The notes beneath the pieces are model-generated. The model worked only from the letters and a program-made list of their open reading frames with translations. It ran no database searches and was not told the origin of the DNA. From assembly GCA_963663605.2 (NCBI GenBank), contig CAXXVF010000002.1, positions 1,612,001 through 1,676,000 on the forward strand: 64,000 nt of DNA, given 5' to 3'. This stretch comes from Sporobacter sp963663605. GTDB lineage: Bacteria; Bacillota; Clostridia; Oscillospirales; Oscillospiraceae. Every line of letters begins with the position of its first letter. Within the stretch, counting starts at the first letter, position 1. Shown here in pieces: positions 51,025 to 59,986 of this stretch. The translations under genes and the position numbers were made by a program.

Positions 51025-51792
51025 ATGACACTTCTTGAAGTTAAAAACTTAAAGAAAATATATACAACACGATTCGGCGGGAACAAGGTGCAGGCGCTTT
51101 CCAATGTGACCTTTTCCGTCGAGCAGGGCGAATACGTTGCCATCATGGGCGAGTCCGGCTCCGGCAAGACAACGCTCTTAAATATCATCGCGTCGCTGGA
51201 CAAGCCGACCAGCGGCGACATCCTTCTCGGCGGCAAAAGCCTCCTCACGATAACCGAAAAGGAGATCTCCGCCTTCCGGCGCGACAACCTCGGCTTCGTC
51301 TTTCAGGATTTTAACCTGCTGGACACGTTTTCCGTCAAAGACAATATCTTTCTGCCTTTGGTGCTTGCAGGGCGGCATCACAGCGAAATGGCGGATAAAC
51401 TCTCTCCGATCGCCGGAAAGCTCGGCATTGCCGATATCCTGTCGAAGTACCCGTACGAGATCTCCGGCGGTCAGAAACAGCGCGCCGCCGTTGCGCGGGC
51501 GATCATTACAGACCCCAAACTCATACTGGCCGACGAGCCGACCGGCGCGCTCGATTCGCGGGCTGCCGAAAGCCTCATGCGCCTGTTCGGCGAACTGAAC
51601 CGCGACGGTCATACCATTCTGATGGTCACTCATTCGATCAAGGCGGCCAGCCACGCCGGACGCGTCCTGTTCCTCAGAGACGGCGTTTTATTCCATCAGC
51701 TTTATAAAGGCGAGCTGTCCGCAGAACAGATGTATGTGCGGATAGCGGATACGCTGACACTTCTTGCGTCAGGCGGTGTTCAGAATGCGTAG
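51025..51792 (+). CDS. BceA-like ABC transporter ATPase
   Basis: A 255-residue ATPase of the MacB/BceA group. Walker A is GESGSGKT (42-49), the Q-loop is in FVFQDFNLL, the signature is ISGGQKQR and Walker B is LILADEPTGALD. ATG follows GGAGG (51013-51017). The permease start overlaps its last codons by eight bases. With the permease it should free wall lipid intermediates from bacitracin-like peptides and signal to the kinase upstream. Confidence 0.94.
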   Translation: MTLLEVKNLKKIYTTRFGGNKVQALSNVTFSVEQGEYVAIMGESGSGKTTLLNIIASLDKPTSGDILLGGKSLLTITEKEISAFRRDNLGFVFQDFNLLDTFSVKDNIFLPLVLAGRHHSEMADKLSPIAGKLGIADILSKYPYEISGGQKQRAAVARAIITDPKLILADEPTGALDSRAAESLMRLFGELNRDGHTILMVTHSIKAASHAGRVLFLRDGVLFHQLYKGELSAEQMYVRIADTLTLLASGGVQNA

Positions 51793-53770
51793 GTTCTTTT
51801 ACGCGCGGCTGGCGGCAGTCGGCATCCGGAAAAACGCCAAGATTTATCTTCCGTATATCCTGACGAGCATTTTTACAGTCGCGATGTTTTACATCATGCT
51901 TTATCTCACGATGAACAAGGGCCTGGGGGAAATGCCCGGCGCAAGCACCCTGCAGGCGATCATGACGCTTGGATCAATCGTCATCGGCATCTTCTCAATC
52001 ATCATTTTACTGTATACGAACAGCTTCCTCATGAAGCGGCGCAAAAAAGAGATCGGCCTGTACAATGTTCTCGGCATGGGAAAACGGCACATCGCGCGGG
52101 TCATGCTGTTTGAAACGGTATATACGGCGCTGACCGCATTGATTTCAGGTCTGGCCGCAGGCATTGCGCTCAGCAAGCTTATGCTGCTGCTGCTCATCAG
52201 GCTCCTTGCGTTCGAGGTCCCTTTCGGATTTGAAATCACACCGATGGCCGTCATCATCACGCTGGTGTTTTTTGCGGGTATATTTTTCATAACGCTGCTC
52301 TTAAATCTGGGGCGCGTACATCTTGCAAAGCCGATCGAGCTGCTCTACGGCGGCAACGTCGGCGAAAAGGAACCGAAAACAAAATGGCTCCTTGCAATCG
52401 TCGGCTTTATCGGACTGGCGGCGGCGTATATCATCGCCAACACCGTTGCCGACCCCGTCGCCGCGCTGGGCTGGTTTTTCATTGCCGTTATCCTCGTAAT
52501 CGGAAGCACCTACTGCCTGTTCATCGCCGGAAGCATCGCGCTTTTAAAAATCCTGCGCAGCAATAAAAACTATTATTACAGGACCCGGCACTTTACCGCC
52601 GTATCCGGCATGATCTACCGCATGAAGCAAAACGCAGCGGGGCTGGCCGGTATCTGTATCCTCGCGACAATGGTGCTCGTCATGATATCCACGACCGTTT
52701 CGCTGTATGCCGGTTTCGAGGAAATCCTCCGGTATCGTTTCCCTCGGAATATCGAAGTCAAAACGACGGATGTCAGCCGGGAACAGAGCGATGCGCTTCG
52801 CAGCGCTGCCGACGCGTATATCACGGATTCCGGCATTGCCGCAAAAGGAACCATTTCATTTATGTATGCCCGCCGCTCGCTGCACCTCGACGGGACGCAG
52901 CTAAGGACGGATGCACTAAACGGCGGCAATACCATCGTTTATTTCATCCCTCTCGAGGACTATAACCGTATTCAAAATACCGGCGAAACGCTTTTGCCGG
53001 ATGAACTGCTGTTTTATTCGCCGGATATGACCTATAAAAGTTCCGGGCTTTCAGTCGGGGATATTGAATTTTCAGTCAAATCCGTCGTGTATGATTTTGA
53101 GATCGCTGATTCACGGATGGACAAGACCGATGATATCATTTATCTGGTATTGGCGGATGAGGACGCTGTAATCAAAACGTTCAGCGCGCTCTCCGGAGAC
53201 AATTACGAGTGGCCCGGATTCTACTATTATTATGGTTTCGATCTTTCGGGAGCCGCTGATGCGCGGCAATCCTTCGCCTCATGGGAACTTGGCGCCGCGC
53301 TCCCTGTATTGACCGGCGACAACGGCAAGGAGATGCCGGTCTACGTGTCGAGCGCGGCGGAAAGCCGCGGCGATTTCCTGTCGATCTACGGTGGGCTGTT
53401 CTTTCTGGGGTTGTTTTTAGGCGCGCTGTTCATCATGGCGACCGTTATCATCATGTACTACAAACAGATCACGGAGGGGTACGACGACAAAAACCGCTTT
53501 GAGATCATGCAGAAGGTCGGCCTCAGCCGCGCCGAGATCAGAGCCACGATCCGAAGCCAGGTGCTCACCGTCTTCTTCCTGCCGCTCATTGCGGCCGGCA
53601 TCCATATAATCGCAGCATTTAAAATGATCACAAAAATCCTGTACCTGCTCAATCTGACGAACGTTCCCCTGTTCGCGTGGTGTACGCTTGCCACATTCGG
53701 CTGCTTTGCCGTCGTATACGCCGCCGTCTATACCCTGACGGCACGGACGTACTACACGATCGTCAGCTGA
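51785..53770 (+). CDS. BceB-like FtsX-type permease
   Basis: A 661-residue permease. About ten membrane helices are arranged as one, three, two, one and three. Two FtsX-like regions are visible (for example MKRRKKEIGLYNVLGMGKRHIARVM and NRFEIMQKVGLSRAEIR). A large extracellular domain of roughly 200 residues (about 320-540) separates them and is the sensing and binding part in BceB proteins. ATG at 51785 overlaps the ATPase gene by eight bases. A strong terminator follows. Confidence 0.93.
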   Translation: MRRFFYARLAAVGIRKNAKIYLPYILTSIFTVAMFYIMLYLTMNKGLGEMPGASTLQAIMTLGSIVIGIFSIIILLYTNSFLMKRRKKEIGLYNVLGMGKRHIARVMLFETVYTALTALISGLAAGIALSKLMLLLLIRLLAFEVPFGFEITPMAVIITLVFFAGIFFITLLLNLGRVHLAKPIELLYGGNVGEKEPKTKWLLAIVGFIGLAAAYIIANTVADPVAALGWFFIAVILVIGSTYCLFIAGSIALLKILRSNKNYYYRTRHFTAVSGMIYRMKQNAAGLAGICILATMVLVMISTTVSLYAGFEEILRYRFPRNIEVKTTDVSREQSDALRSAADAYITDSGIAAKGTISFMYARRSLHLDGTQLRTDALNGGNTIVYFIPLEDYNRIQNTGETLLPDELLFYSPDMTYKSSGLSVGDIEFSVKSVVYDFEIADSRMDKTDDIIYLVLADEDAVIKTFSALSGDNYEWPGFYYYYGFDLSGAADARQSFASWELGAALPVLTGDNGKEMPVYVSSAAESRGDFLSIYGGLFFLGLFLGALFIMATVIIMYYKQITEGYDDKNRFEIMQKVGLSRAEIRATIRSQVLTVFFLPLIAAGIHIIAAFKMITKILYLLNLTNVPLFAWCTLATFGCFAVVYAAVYTLTARTYYTIVS

Positions 53771-53789
53771 AAAGCATTTAACAACCAAA

Positions 53790-53820
53790 AGCCCCGCGCC
53801 GTATGGCGCGGGGCTCAGCT
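53790..53820. terminator. Bidirectional terminator
   Basis: AGCCCCGCGCC/GGCGCGGGGCT with a GTAT loop between convergent genes. The minus side continues TTTTGG. Confidence 0.85.
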
Positions 53821-53824
53821 TTAT

Positions 53825-55573
53825 TCATTCGGGTTCGTCCAGAAGAGCCCTGCATTTTTCATCAAACGCGTCCATGATCTCCCTGGCCGTATCCTCGCGG
53901 AGCAGCCCGGTCATCGACGGCGTTTCAAAAAACCGCTTCGGCAGCTTGACCTCGCCGAGTTTGAAACCGAGCTTTTCCTTGATGCGCAGCTTTGTCCTAT
54001 ATATCCGAAGCGCGATTTTGTCGAGTTCCTCGTTTGTGTACGGCCGCCCGACGCAGCCGAGAATCCGGATGATTTTATCCCGGTCGTAGACCTTGCGCGC
54101 AAACAGGCAGATGACAAGTGCGTTGAGCAGGCAGCGCTCCACCTCTTCCTTAAAGAGATAATCAACAAGCTCTGAAACGCTGAAGGGCTTCGACTGGTCA
54201 AAGGAATACCCGCCGTTGCACAGATGGGAATGCCGCGCACCGACAGCCGCGCCGGTCAGGGCGCCGTAGCCCGTATGATAGCCCGGCATCTCATTGCCGG
54301 CTATCTGCATGGCGAAATCGCTGCCGCCGTATTTGGCGGACGCATAGCGGACGCCTTTGGCCAGATCGGCGTAAAAGCCGTTTTTAATGTTGGCCAGGTA
54401 TTCCACGGCCTTGATATAATTCTCGGTATCGCCGAAGCTGACCGGCACGATCGTCTGCTCCTCGGTGACGATGCCATTATCGAGCGCCTCCGTCATCCAC
54501 GCCAGCGCAACGCCGCAGCTCATCGCATCCAGGCCCATTTCCTCGACGGCCTCAATGAGCCAAAGTACCTCGTCGCTTGTTTTGATGCCCAAAAACGTCC
54601 CCAGCGCGTAGATGAGCTCGTAGTCGTACCCGACCGAAACGGATTCGTATTCGTAACCATGGTCGAATTCCCGGCGAAACTGGCCGATGTGGATGCAGCC
54701 GACCGGGCAGCCGGTACACGCCATTTTACGAACGAGGTTTTTCTGCGCAAACGCCTCGCCGGACAGCTTGTCGATATGCTCCGTCGATGTTGCCGTAAGG
54801 TTTTCGACCGGCAGGCCGCCGCCGTCGTTGAGCGCAATCAGATTAATGGGCGTGCCCACATCGTGGTACTTGGCCATGATCTCCGTGCTTGTGACGGTTT
54901 TATGCAGCTGCGAATACAGCGCGATATAATTCTTAAAGTCGGGGATCGGGATACTCCGGTCACCTGCTATCTGCAGCGCCTTAAGGTTCTTGCTGCCGAA
55001 CACGGCGCCGAGGCCGAGCCGGCCGAAATGGCGGTACGTATCGACACAAACGCTTGCAAAACGGCACAGATTTTCGCCTGCGGGGCCGATACGGATGATT
55101 GAGCGCTTCCCGCTGAACGCCTCCCGTTGGCGGATATACTGTCCGACGGCGTCGGATGTCATACCCCAGAACGCCCGCGCGTCCTTGATCTCAGCCAGCT
55201 TATCGCGGATGGAGATATATGACGGCCGCTCGGACTTCCCCGTGATGATGATCGCATCGTAGCCGGCCAGCAGCATCGTCAGCGCCAAACGGCCGCCCGC
55301 ATACGACTCCCCAAGTTCACCGGTCAGCGGAGATATGAAAAGCGTAGCCGTCTTGGTGATGACCGGAAAAATGGTGGATGCCGCGCCGATAGCGAAAACA
55401 ATCGGCTGCTCGGGTGAGAGCGGCGGCCGGTCGGCATGCATATATTCCTCCAACAGCTTCACGCCGATTCCGACGCCGCCCAGATAAGCCGTAAGATCCT
55501 CCCTTTTGTATATCCGGACCATCCCGCTTGTCAGATCGACATGTAAAATCCTGATAAAACGCTCGTTAATCAT
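53825..55573 (-). CDS. Aldehyde:ferredoxin oxidoreductase-family tungstoenzyme
   Basis: A 582-residue member of the AOR family, which oxidises aldehydes to acids, or reduces acids, using a bis-pyranopterin tungsten or molybdenum centre and one [4Fe-4S] cluster. Cluster ligands are Cys286, Cys289 and Cys293 (ACTGCPVGC), with Cys489 in LVICLFAR. Pterin-binding segments include SYAGGRLALTM and RIGPAGENL. ATG at 55573 overlaps the end of the Fe-S protein gene by eight bases, so the two are translationally coupled. The substrate is unknown. It may be somewhat short of typical 600-plus-residue AORs but is intact. Confidence 0.93.
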   Translation of the reverse strand: MINERFIRILHVDLTSGMVRIYKREDLTAYLGGVGIGVKLLEEYMHADRPPLSPEQPIVFAIGAASTIFPVITKTATLFISPLTGELGESYAGGRLALTMLLAGYDAIIITGKSERPSYISIRDKLAEIKDARAFWGMTSDAVGQYIRQREAFSGKRSIIRIGPAGENLCRFASVCVDTYRHFGRLGLGAVFGSKNLKALQIAGDRSIPIPDFKNYIALYSQLHKTVTSTEIMAKYHDVGTPINLIALNDGGGLPVENLTATSTEHIDKLSGEAFAQKNLVRKMACTGCPVGCIHIGQFRREFDHGYEYESVSVGYDYELIYALGTFLGIKTSDEVLWLIEAVEEMGLDAMSCGVALAWMTEALDNGIVTEEQTIVPVSFGDTENYIKAVEYLANIKNGFYADLAKGVRYASAKYGGSDFAMQIAGNEMPGYHTGYGALTGAAVGARHSHLCNGGYSFDQSKPFSVSELVDYLFKEEVERCLLNALVICLFARKVYDRDKIIRILGCVGRPYTNEELDKIALRIYRTKLRIKEKLGFKLGEVKLPKRFFETPSMTGLLREDTAREIMDAFDEKCRALLDEPE

Positions 55574-55982
55574 CTCCGGATTCCTCCATCACAAGGCAGC
55601 CATGGGGACAAAAGCGCGTACATATACCACAATGTCTGCAGATAATCGGGCGGTGCTTCTCCTCGTCGAAGTTTACAGCGCCGGCAATACATGCGCTCTG
55701 ACATTTACGGCAGCCGATGCACAGGTCTTCCTTCAGGATGACGCCGCCGCCCGGACGGTTTACAAGCGCGCCGGACGGGCATGCCTCCGCGCAGGCACGC
55801 ACGCCCGTGCAGGCCAAACAGACCGTCGCCTGAAACCCGCTGGACAGGCCGCCTTTTGTGGCGACCCTGATCGCGCTTTTTGAAATGGAATGGTCATGCT
55901 GGTTAATAGCGGCGCATGTGAGCATACACGTAAAACATCCGATACATTTCTTCATGCCGGACGCTTTCATGACCTTAGCCAT
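55566..55982 (-). CDS. Multi-cluster 4Fe-4S electron-transfer protein
   Basis: A 138-residue HycB/AorX-like polyferredoxin. Cys-rich groups are CIGCFTCMLTC, CLACTGVRACAEACP, CIGCRKCQSAC and CRHCGICTRFCP, together enough for about four [4Fe-4S] clusters. It probably carries electrons from the downstream oxidoreductase to ferredoxin or a membrane acceptor. ATG follows AGGGAGG. The stop overlaps the AOR start. Confidence 0.92.
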   Translation of the reverse strand: MAKVMKASGMKKCIGCFTCMLTCAAINQHDHSISKSAIRVATKGGLSSGFQATVCLACTGVRACAEACPSGALVNRPGGGVILKEDLCIGCRKCQSACIAGAVNFDEEKHRPIICRHCGICTRFCPHGCLVMEESGDD

Positions 55983-56174
55983 TTTCCTCCCTCCTTATCA
56001 AAACAGGCGATCCCGTTTTATCTATATCTATTATAATTCTTTCAGCCGCGCGTTGTAATACCGCGACCCGACAAATTACGGCCAAAAGACGTCCTTTTTG
56101 CGTGAAACGCCCCGTATACGCAAGCAGCCGCTTCTGCACTCTTATTTATTTGCGTATGTTTGCTTTATGTCGCA

Positions 56175-56203
56175 TTGTAAATTTTACATTGGTTGTATAT
56201 ACT
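56175..56203 (+). promoter_or_regulatory. lgt promoter
   Basis: TTGTAA (56175-56180), a 17-base spacer and TATACT (56198-56203). Confidence 0.7.
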
Positions 56204-56234
56204 GTCGATATCAAATACAGGGACGGTGGGATTA

Positions 56235-57134
56235 ATGCATAACGATATCCTTACAATCGGGAGATTTACAATCCACGGCTACGGACTGATGATCGGCATC
56301 GGCGTCTTGTGCGCCGTTTTGGTGGCGCAGCTGCGTGCAAAGAAAAAAGGACTGAGTACGGATACGCTGTACAGCATCGTGCTGCTGGCGCTGATATTCG
56401 GTTTTTTGGGCGCAAAGCTCCTCTTTTGCATTGTTGAGCTTCAATCCATTATCCAAAATCCCCGTCTGATCTTGTCGGGCGACGGCTTTGTCCTGTACGG
56501 CGGCATCGCCGGCGGTATTGCCGCGATCATGATCTACTGCCGGGTCAAAAAGCTCAGCTTCCTTCGGTATTTTGACCTTGCCGCGCCTTCCATCGCGCTG
56601 GCGCAGGGGTTCGGACGGATCGGTTGTTTTTTAGCCGGCTGCTGCTACGGGCGCGAGACGGACTCGTCTTTCTGCATTGTGTTTAGCAACTCACAATACG
56701 CGCCGAACGGCGTAAAACTCATCCCGACACAGCTCATTTCGAGCGCCGGCGATTTCCTGATCGCGCTCATCCTGCTTCTGTACGCGCGCGGGGACAGAAA
56801 ACGCGGGAAAACAGGCGGCCTGTACCTGATGTTATACAGCGTCGGCCGGTTTGGCGTTGAGTTTTTGCGGGCCGATTACAGGGGTGCCGTCGGCCCGCTT
56901 TCCACATCTCAGTTTATTTCGGTCTTCATCCTCCTGCTCGGCATTCTGCTGTTTTTTACAAACCTGTTCGCCAGAGATAAAACAGCTCCGTCAGAAGGTG
57001 CGGATATGCCGGACGTCGGCGATGAAACGAAAGAGGAACCCTCCGGGTCCGAATCGGAAAACGAGGACGGCGCGGTTGAAAATCGCGTCGGGGAAGAAAG
57101 CGGTGAGCCGGACGATCCGGATGGCGCGGAATAA
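56235..57134 (+). CDS. lgt: Prolipoprotein diacylglyceryl transferase
   Basis: A 299-residue membrane enzyme that adds diacylglycerol to lipobox cysteines. About seven helices are seen, with the signature GFGRIGCFLAGCCYGRETD and the late RFGVEFLRADYRG. The C-terminal 45 residues are a very acidic Glu/Asp/Gly tail not usual for the family. ATG at 56235 follows GGTGGG. It would process the lipoproteins encoded in this window, such as the GerS-like one. It appears monocistronic. Confidence 0.93.
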   Translation: MHNDILTIGRFTIHGYGLMIGIGVLCAVLVAQLRAKKKGLSTDTLYSIVLLALIFGFLGAKLLFCIVELQSIIQNPRLILSGDGFVLYGGIAGGIAAIMIYCRVKKLSFLRYFDLAAPSIALAQGFGRIGCFLAGCCYGRETDSSFCIVFSNSQYAPNGVKLIPTQLISSAGDFLIALILLLYARGDRKRGKTGGLYLMLYSVGRFGVEFLRADYRGAVGPLSTSQFISVFILLLGILLFFTNLFARDKTAPSEGADMPDVGDETKEEPSGSESENEDGAVENRVGEESGEPDDPDGAE

Positions 57135-57197
57135 TAAAAGTATTCGTCAGGTTATGAAGTCATACCGGATTTGTATATGCTCACGGCGCCGTTTTGG

Positions 57198-57226
57198 TTG
57201 TGTTTTCAGTCGTTTCGTCGTAAAAT
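57198..57226 (+). promoter_or_regulatory. Possible promoter upstream of the glycyl radical enzyme
   Basis: TTGTGT (57198-57203), a 17-base spacer and TAAAAT (57221-57226), about 150 bp ahead of the coding start. Confidence 0.4.
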
Positions 57227-57243
57227 AATCTGGAGGAGATTGG

Positions 57244-57273
57244 ATGTTATCCTTCAAGCCGGATAAAGGTTAA
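57244..57273 (+). CDS. Possible nine-residue leader peptide MLSFKPDKG
   Basis: ATG five bases after GGAGGAG (57232-57238), nine codons, then TAA. It lies inside the 240-bp region before the glycyl radical enzyme. A small TTAAC/GTTAA inverted repeat follows. Chance is possible; the strong ribosome binding site is what makes it worth recording. Confidence 0.35.
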   Translation: MLSFKPDKG

Positions 57274-57375
57274 CTTTTTAGTTAAGCCGCCTTTCGTATA
57301 ACAACTTTTATAATACCGGGCGCATCTCCTATTTATCAAGTAAATAAATAATGGTTATATACAGGAGGCAACAAA

Positions 57376-59832
57376 ATGTACCAATTCAAAACAGCGACAG
57401 AACGCATATGGAAAATGCGCGATCGCATCCGGGACCGCGTCATCCGCTGTGACGCGGAACGCGCCGTCATCATAACGCAGGCCAGCAAAAAATACGAGAA
57501 CATCGTCCCAATTATAAAGCGGCCTCTGATGTTCAAGGAAATCGCACAAAAGATTACAACACATGTCGACGACGAAGAACTCATCGTCGGCGGCAGAGGC
57601 CCTTATTTTTTTTCCAGCCCCGCCTATCCCGAATGGGGCGCCATGAGCGACTGGATTTCAGACGCCATCCGCAGCGGCGAATGGACCATGCGTGCGGACG
57701 GCCTGTATCACAATCCCGATAATGAAGAGATTAGAATCAGCATCAGCGAAGAGGACTGCGCCGCCCTCGAGGAAATCTATCCCTATTGGGAGAATAAAAA
57801 AGTCGGCACCGTTGCCGACGCCTGGCAGCCCGAAGGCTACGACGAACTGCTCCGCCTTTCCGTCAGCGAATACGGAGACCGGAGCGGCATGGGCCTCATC
57901 GGCTTGTCCGCCGGGCATCTGATCGCCGGCTACCCCAAGATCCTGAAAATCGGCTACAAGGCCCTCTGGCAGGAGGCCACCGACTGGCTGGAGGCACATC
58001 GCGGCAACCTCATGGGCGACGACGTAAACAAATATATGTTCTACAAATCCGCTCAGATCTCCTGCGAATCCGCAATGATCTTCGTCAAACGTTACGCGGA
58101 TGCCGTTGCGGAAAGAGCCGCTGCGTGCACCGAACCGAAACGAAAAGCCGAACTTGAAATGATGGCAGACGGGCTTTTTAATCTCTCGGAAAACCCCGCC
58201 AGAAGCTTCTGGGAAGCCTGTCAGGGCGTCATCATGTATCAGCTTCTGATCACTTTGGAAACTATAATCCCTTCCCCCTCGCTCGGGCGCTTTGACCAGT
58301 ACACCTGGCCTTACCTGGAAAAAGACCTTGCCGAAGGCAAGCTGACCATGGACGGGGCGCAGGAAATCGTCGACGCGTTTTTCCTCAAAGCCAACTGCTT
58401 CTACGGCGCCGCCCCCGCCCAGATCGTTACGATCACCGGCATCGGCAATACCTATCAGCATACGACCCTCGGCGGCGTCGACCCCAAAACCGGCGCGGAC
58501 GCGACGAACCCCGTGACATACATGGCGCTTGAGACGGTCGGTCGGCTTAAACTTCACGATCCGACGATTTCCCTTCGGTTTAACAAAAACAGCCCGGATA
58601 AGCTCTGGGACTGCGCCATCGCGACCTCCAAGCTCGTCGGCGGCCTGCCCCTGTATCAAAACGACGAAGTCATCATCCCGACCATTATGAAAGAGCGCGG
58701 CTTCTCTCTGGAGGATGCCCGCGACTACGGCATCATCGGCTGCCAGGAGATCGTCGGCTGCGGCAGGGATTTCCCTGCCGGCAACGGCATTTTCCCGCCG
58801 CACGCCACCGTCATGTGGGGCACAATCTTCAACATGGCCATCAACAACGGCATCAATCCATTCAACGGAGAACAGGCCTCCCTCACAACGGATTACCTGT
58901 ATAATATGACGTCCATCGAAGAGGTACGCGACGCCGTGGAAAAACTCGGCCGCTATATCCAGAAGCTTTACATCACGATAAACAACTACGCGGAATACAT
59001 CAGCTATTATCATCTGACCCAGCCCATGCTTTCCATTTCGATGGAAGGCTGTATGGAAAAAGGCATGGACTGCACCGACGGCGGCTGCAAATACAACGGC
59101 TACGGCGGGACGGCAACCGGTCTTGCCACGCTGGCCGACAGCCTGTCCACAATCAAGTACATGTGCTTTGACAAGAAGCTTATCACGACAAAAGAGCTGT
59201 ACGACGCGTGGCTGGCCAACTGGGAGGGCTATGAGCCGCTCCGCCAGAAAATTCTCAACGAAGTGCCGCACTACGGTAACGCCGACCCGTATGTCGACGG
59301 GGAGCTCAAATGGTGCGTCGACCTGTACTACAAGATATGCAGCGAGTGTTACAGCGTCCGCGCAAAGAAATACGGGGCCGGTCTTTACGGGGCGTCCGAC
59401 CATATCGCGCAGGGCTGGTCTACCTTTGCAACGCCCGACGGGCGGCGTACCGGCGAACCGCTCGCAGACGCGATGTCCCCGGCGCAGTCACGGGACTCCA
59501 ACGGCCCGACGGCCGTGTTCGCCTCCTCGTGCTGCTTTGATCACGAGCAGTTTTCAGGCGGTATCGCGTTGAATCTGAGGATGCACCCGACTGTTTTGAG
59601 CCGCGACGACGGTATTACAAAACTGCGTGATATGACGAAGGCGTACTTTGAAAGCGGCGGCATGGAAGTCCAGTACAACGTCGTCGACACGGAAACGCTC
59701 CGCGCCGCGCAGGCAGACCCGACGGAATACCGCGACCTTGTCGTGCGCATCGCCGGCTACTCGGCCTACTTCGTCGAGCTCGGCCGTGACCTGCAAAACG
59801 ACATCATCGCGCGGCACGAGAATGTGATATAA
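57376..59832 (+). CDS. Glycyl radical enzyme of unknown substrate
   Basis: An 818-residue PFL/eliminase-superfamily enzyme. The radical glycine is Gly794 in RIAGYSAYFVELGRDLQ near the C-terminus. The thiyl Cys456 lies in IIGCQEIVG, giving a GCxE motif with Glu458. That matches eliminases and decarboxylases rather than pyruvate formate-lyase, which has two adjacent Cys. Length is typical. ATG follows AGGAGG. Such enzymes need a radical-SAM activase, usually encoded next door; here lgt lies upstream and a lipoprotein downstream, so activation must come from elsewhere. The substrate class cannot be assigned. Confidence 0.9.
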   Translation: MYQFKTATERIWKMRDRIRDRVIRCDAERAVIITQASKKYENIVPIIKRPLMFKEIAQKITTHVDDEELIVGGRGPYFFSSPAYPEWGAMSDWISDAIRSGEWTMRADGLYHNPDNEEIRISISEEDCAALEEIYPYWENKKVGTVADAWQPEGYDELLRLSVSEYGDRSGMGLIGLSAGHLIAGYPKILKIGYKALWQEATDWLEAHRGNLMGDDVNKYMFYKSAQISCESAMIFVKRYADAVAERAAACTEPKRKAELEMMADGLFNLSENPARSFWEACQGVIMYQLLITLETIIPSPSLGRFDQYTWPYLEKDLAEGKLTMDGAQEIVDAFFLKANCFYGAAPAQIVTITGIGNTYQHTTLGGVDPKTGADATNPVTYMALETVGRLKLHDPTISLRFNKNSPDKLWDCAIATSKLVGGLPLYQNDEVIIPTIMKERGFSLEDARDYGIIGCQEIVGCGRDFPAGNGIFPPHATVMWGTIFNMAINNGINPFNGEQASLTTDYLYNMTSIEEVRDAVEKLGRYIQKLYITINNYAEYISYYHLTQPMLSISMEGCMEKGMDCTDGGCKYNGYGGTATGLATLADSLSTIKYMCFDKKLITTKELYDAWLANWEGYEPLRQKILNEVPHYGNADPYVDGELKWCVDLYYKICSECYSVRAKKYGAGLYGASDHIAQGWSTFATPDGRRTGEPLADAMSPAQSRDSNGPTAVFASSCCFDHEQFSGGIALNLRMHPTVLSRDDGITKLRDMTKAYFESGGMEVQYNVVDTETLRAAQADPTEYRDLVVRIAGYSAYFVELGRDLQNDIIARHENVI

Positions 59833-59846
59833 GGCTTAACGCAGAA

Positions 59847-59875
59847 AAGCGCCCGCCATCCGGCGGGCGCTTTTC
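59847..59875 (+). terminator. Terminator after the glycyl radical enzyme
   Basis: AAGCGCCCGCC/GGCGGGCGCTT with an ATC-type loop, then TT. Confidence 0.85.
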
Positions 59876-59986
59876 AACATGCCTATCCGCATCGTAAAGC
59901 GCGCTTACATCCCCCATCCGGTGTTAACCTTTTGTTGCTTCGATTCCGTTTTTACAATATAATAAACTGGCAAAGGAGGATTAATA

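Noticed and set aside
54224..55102. A 292-codon open frame opposite the aldehyde oxidoreductase
   Set aside because: Antisense shadow of a gene whose Fe-S ligands and pterin motifs are complete.
57658..59403. A 581-codon open frame on the minus strand opposite the glycyl radical enzyme
   Set aside because: It is an antisense shadow. The plus-strand gene has full motifs at both ends, and the minus frame has no recognisable domain or ribosome binding site.
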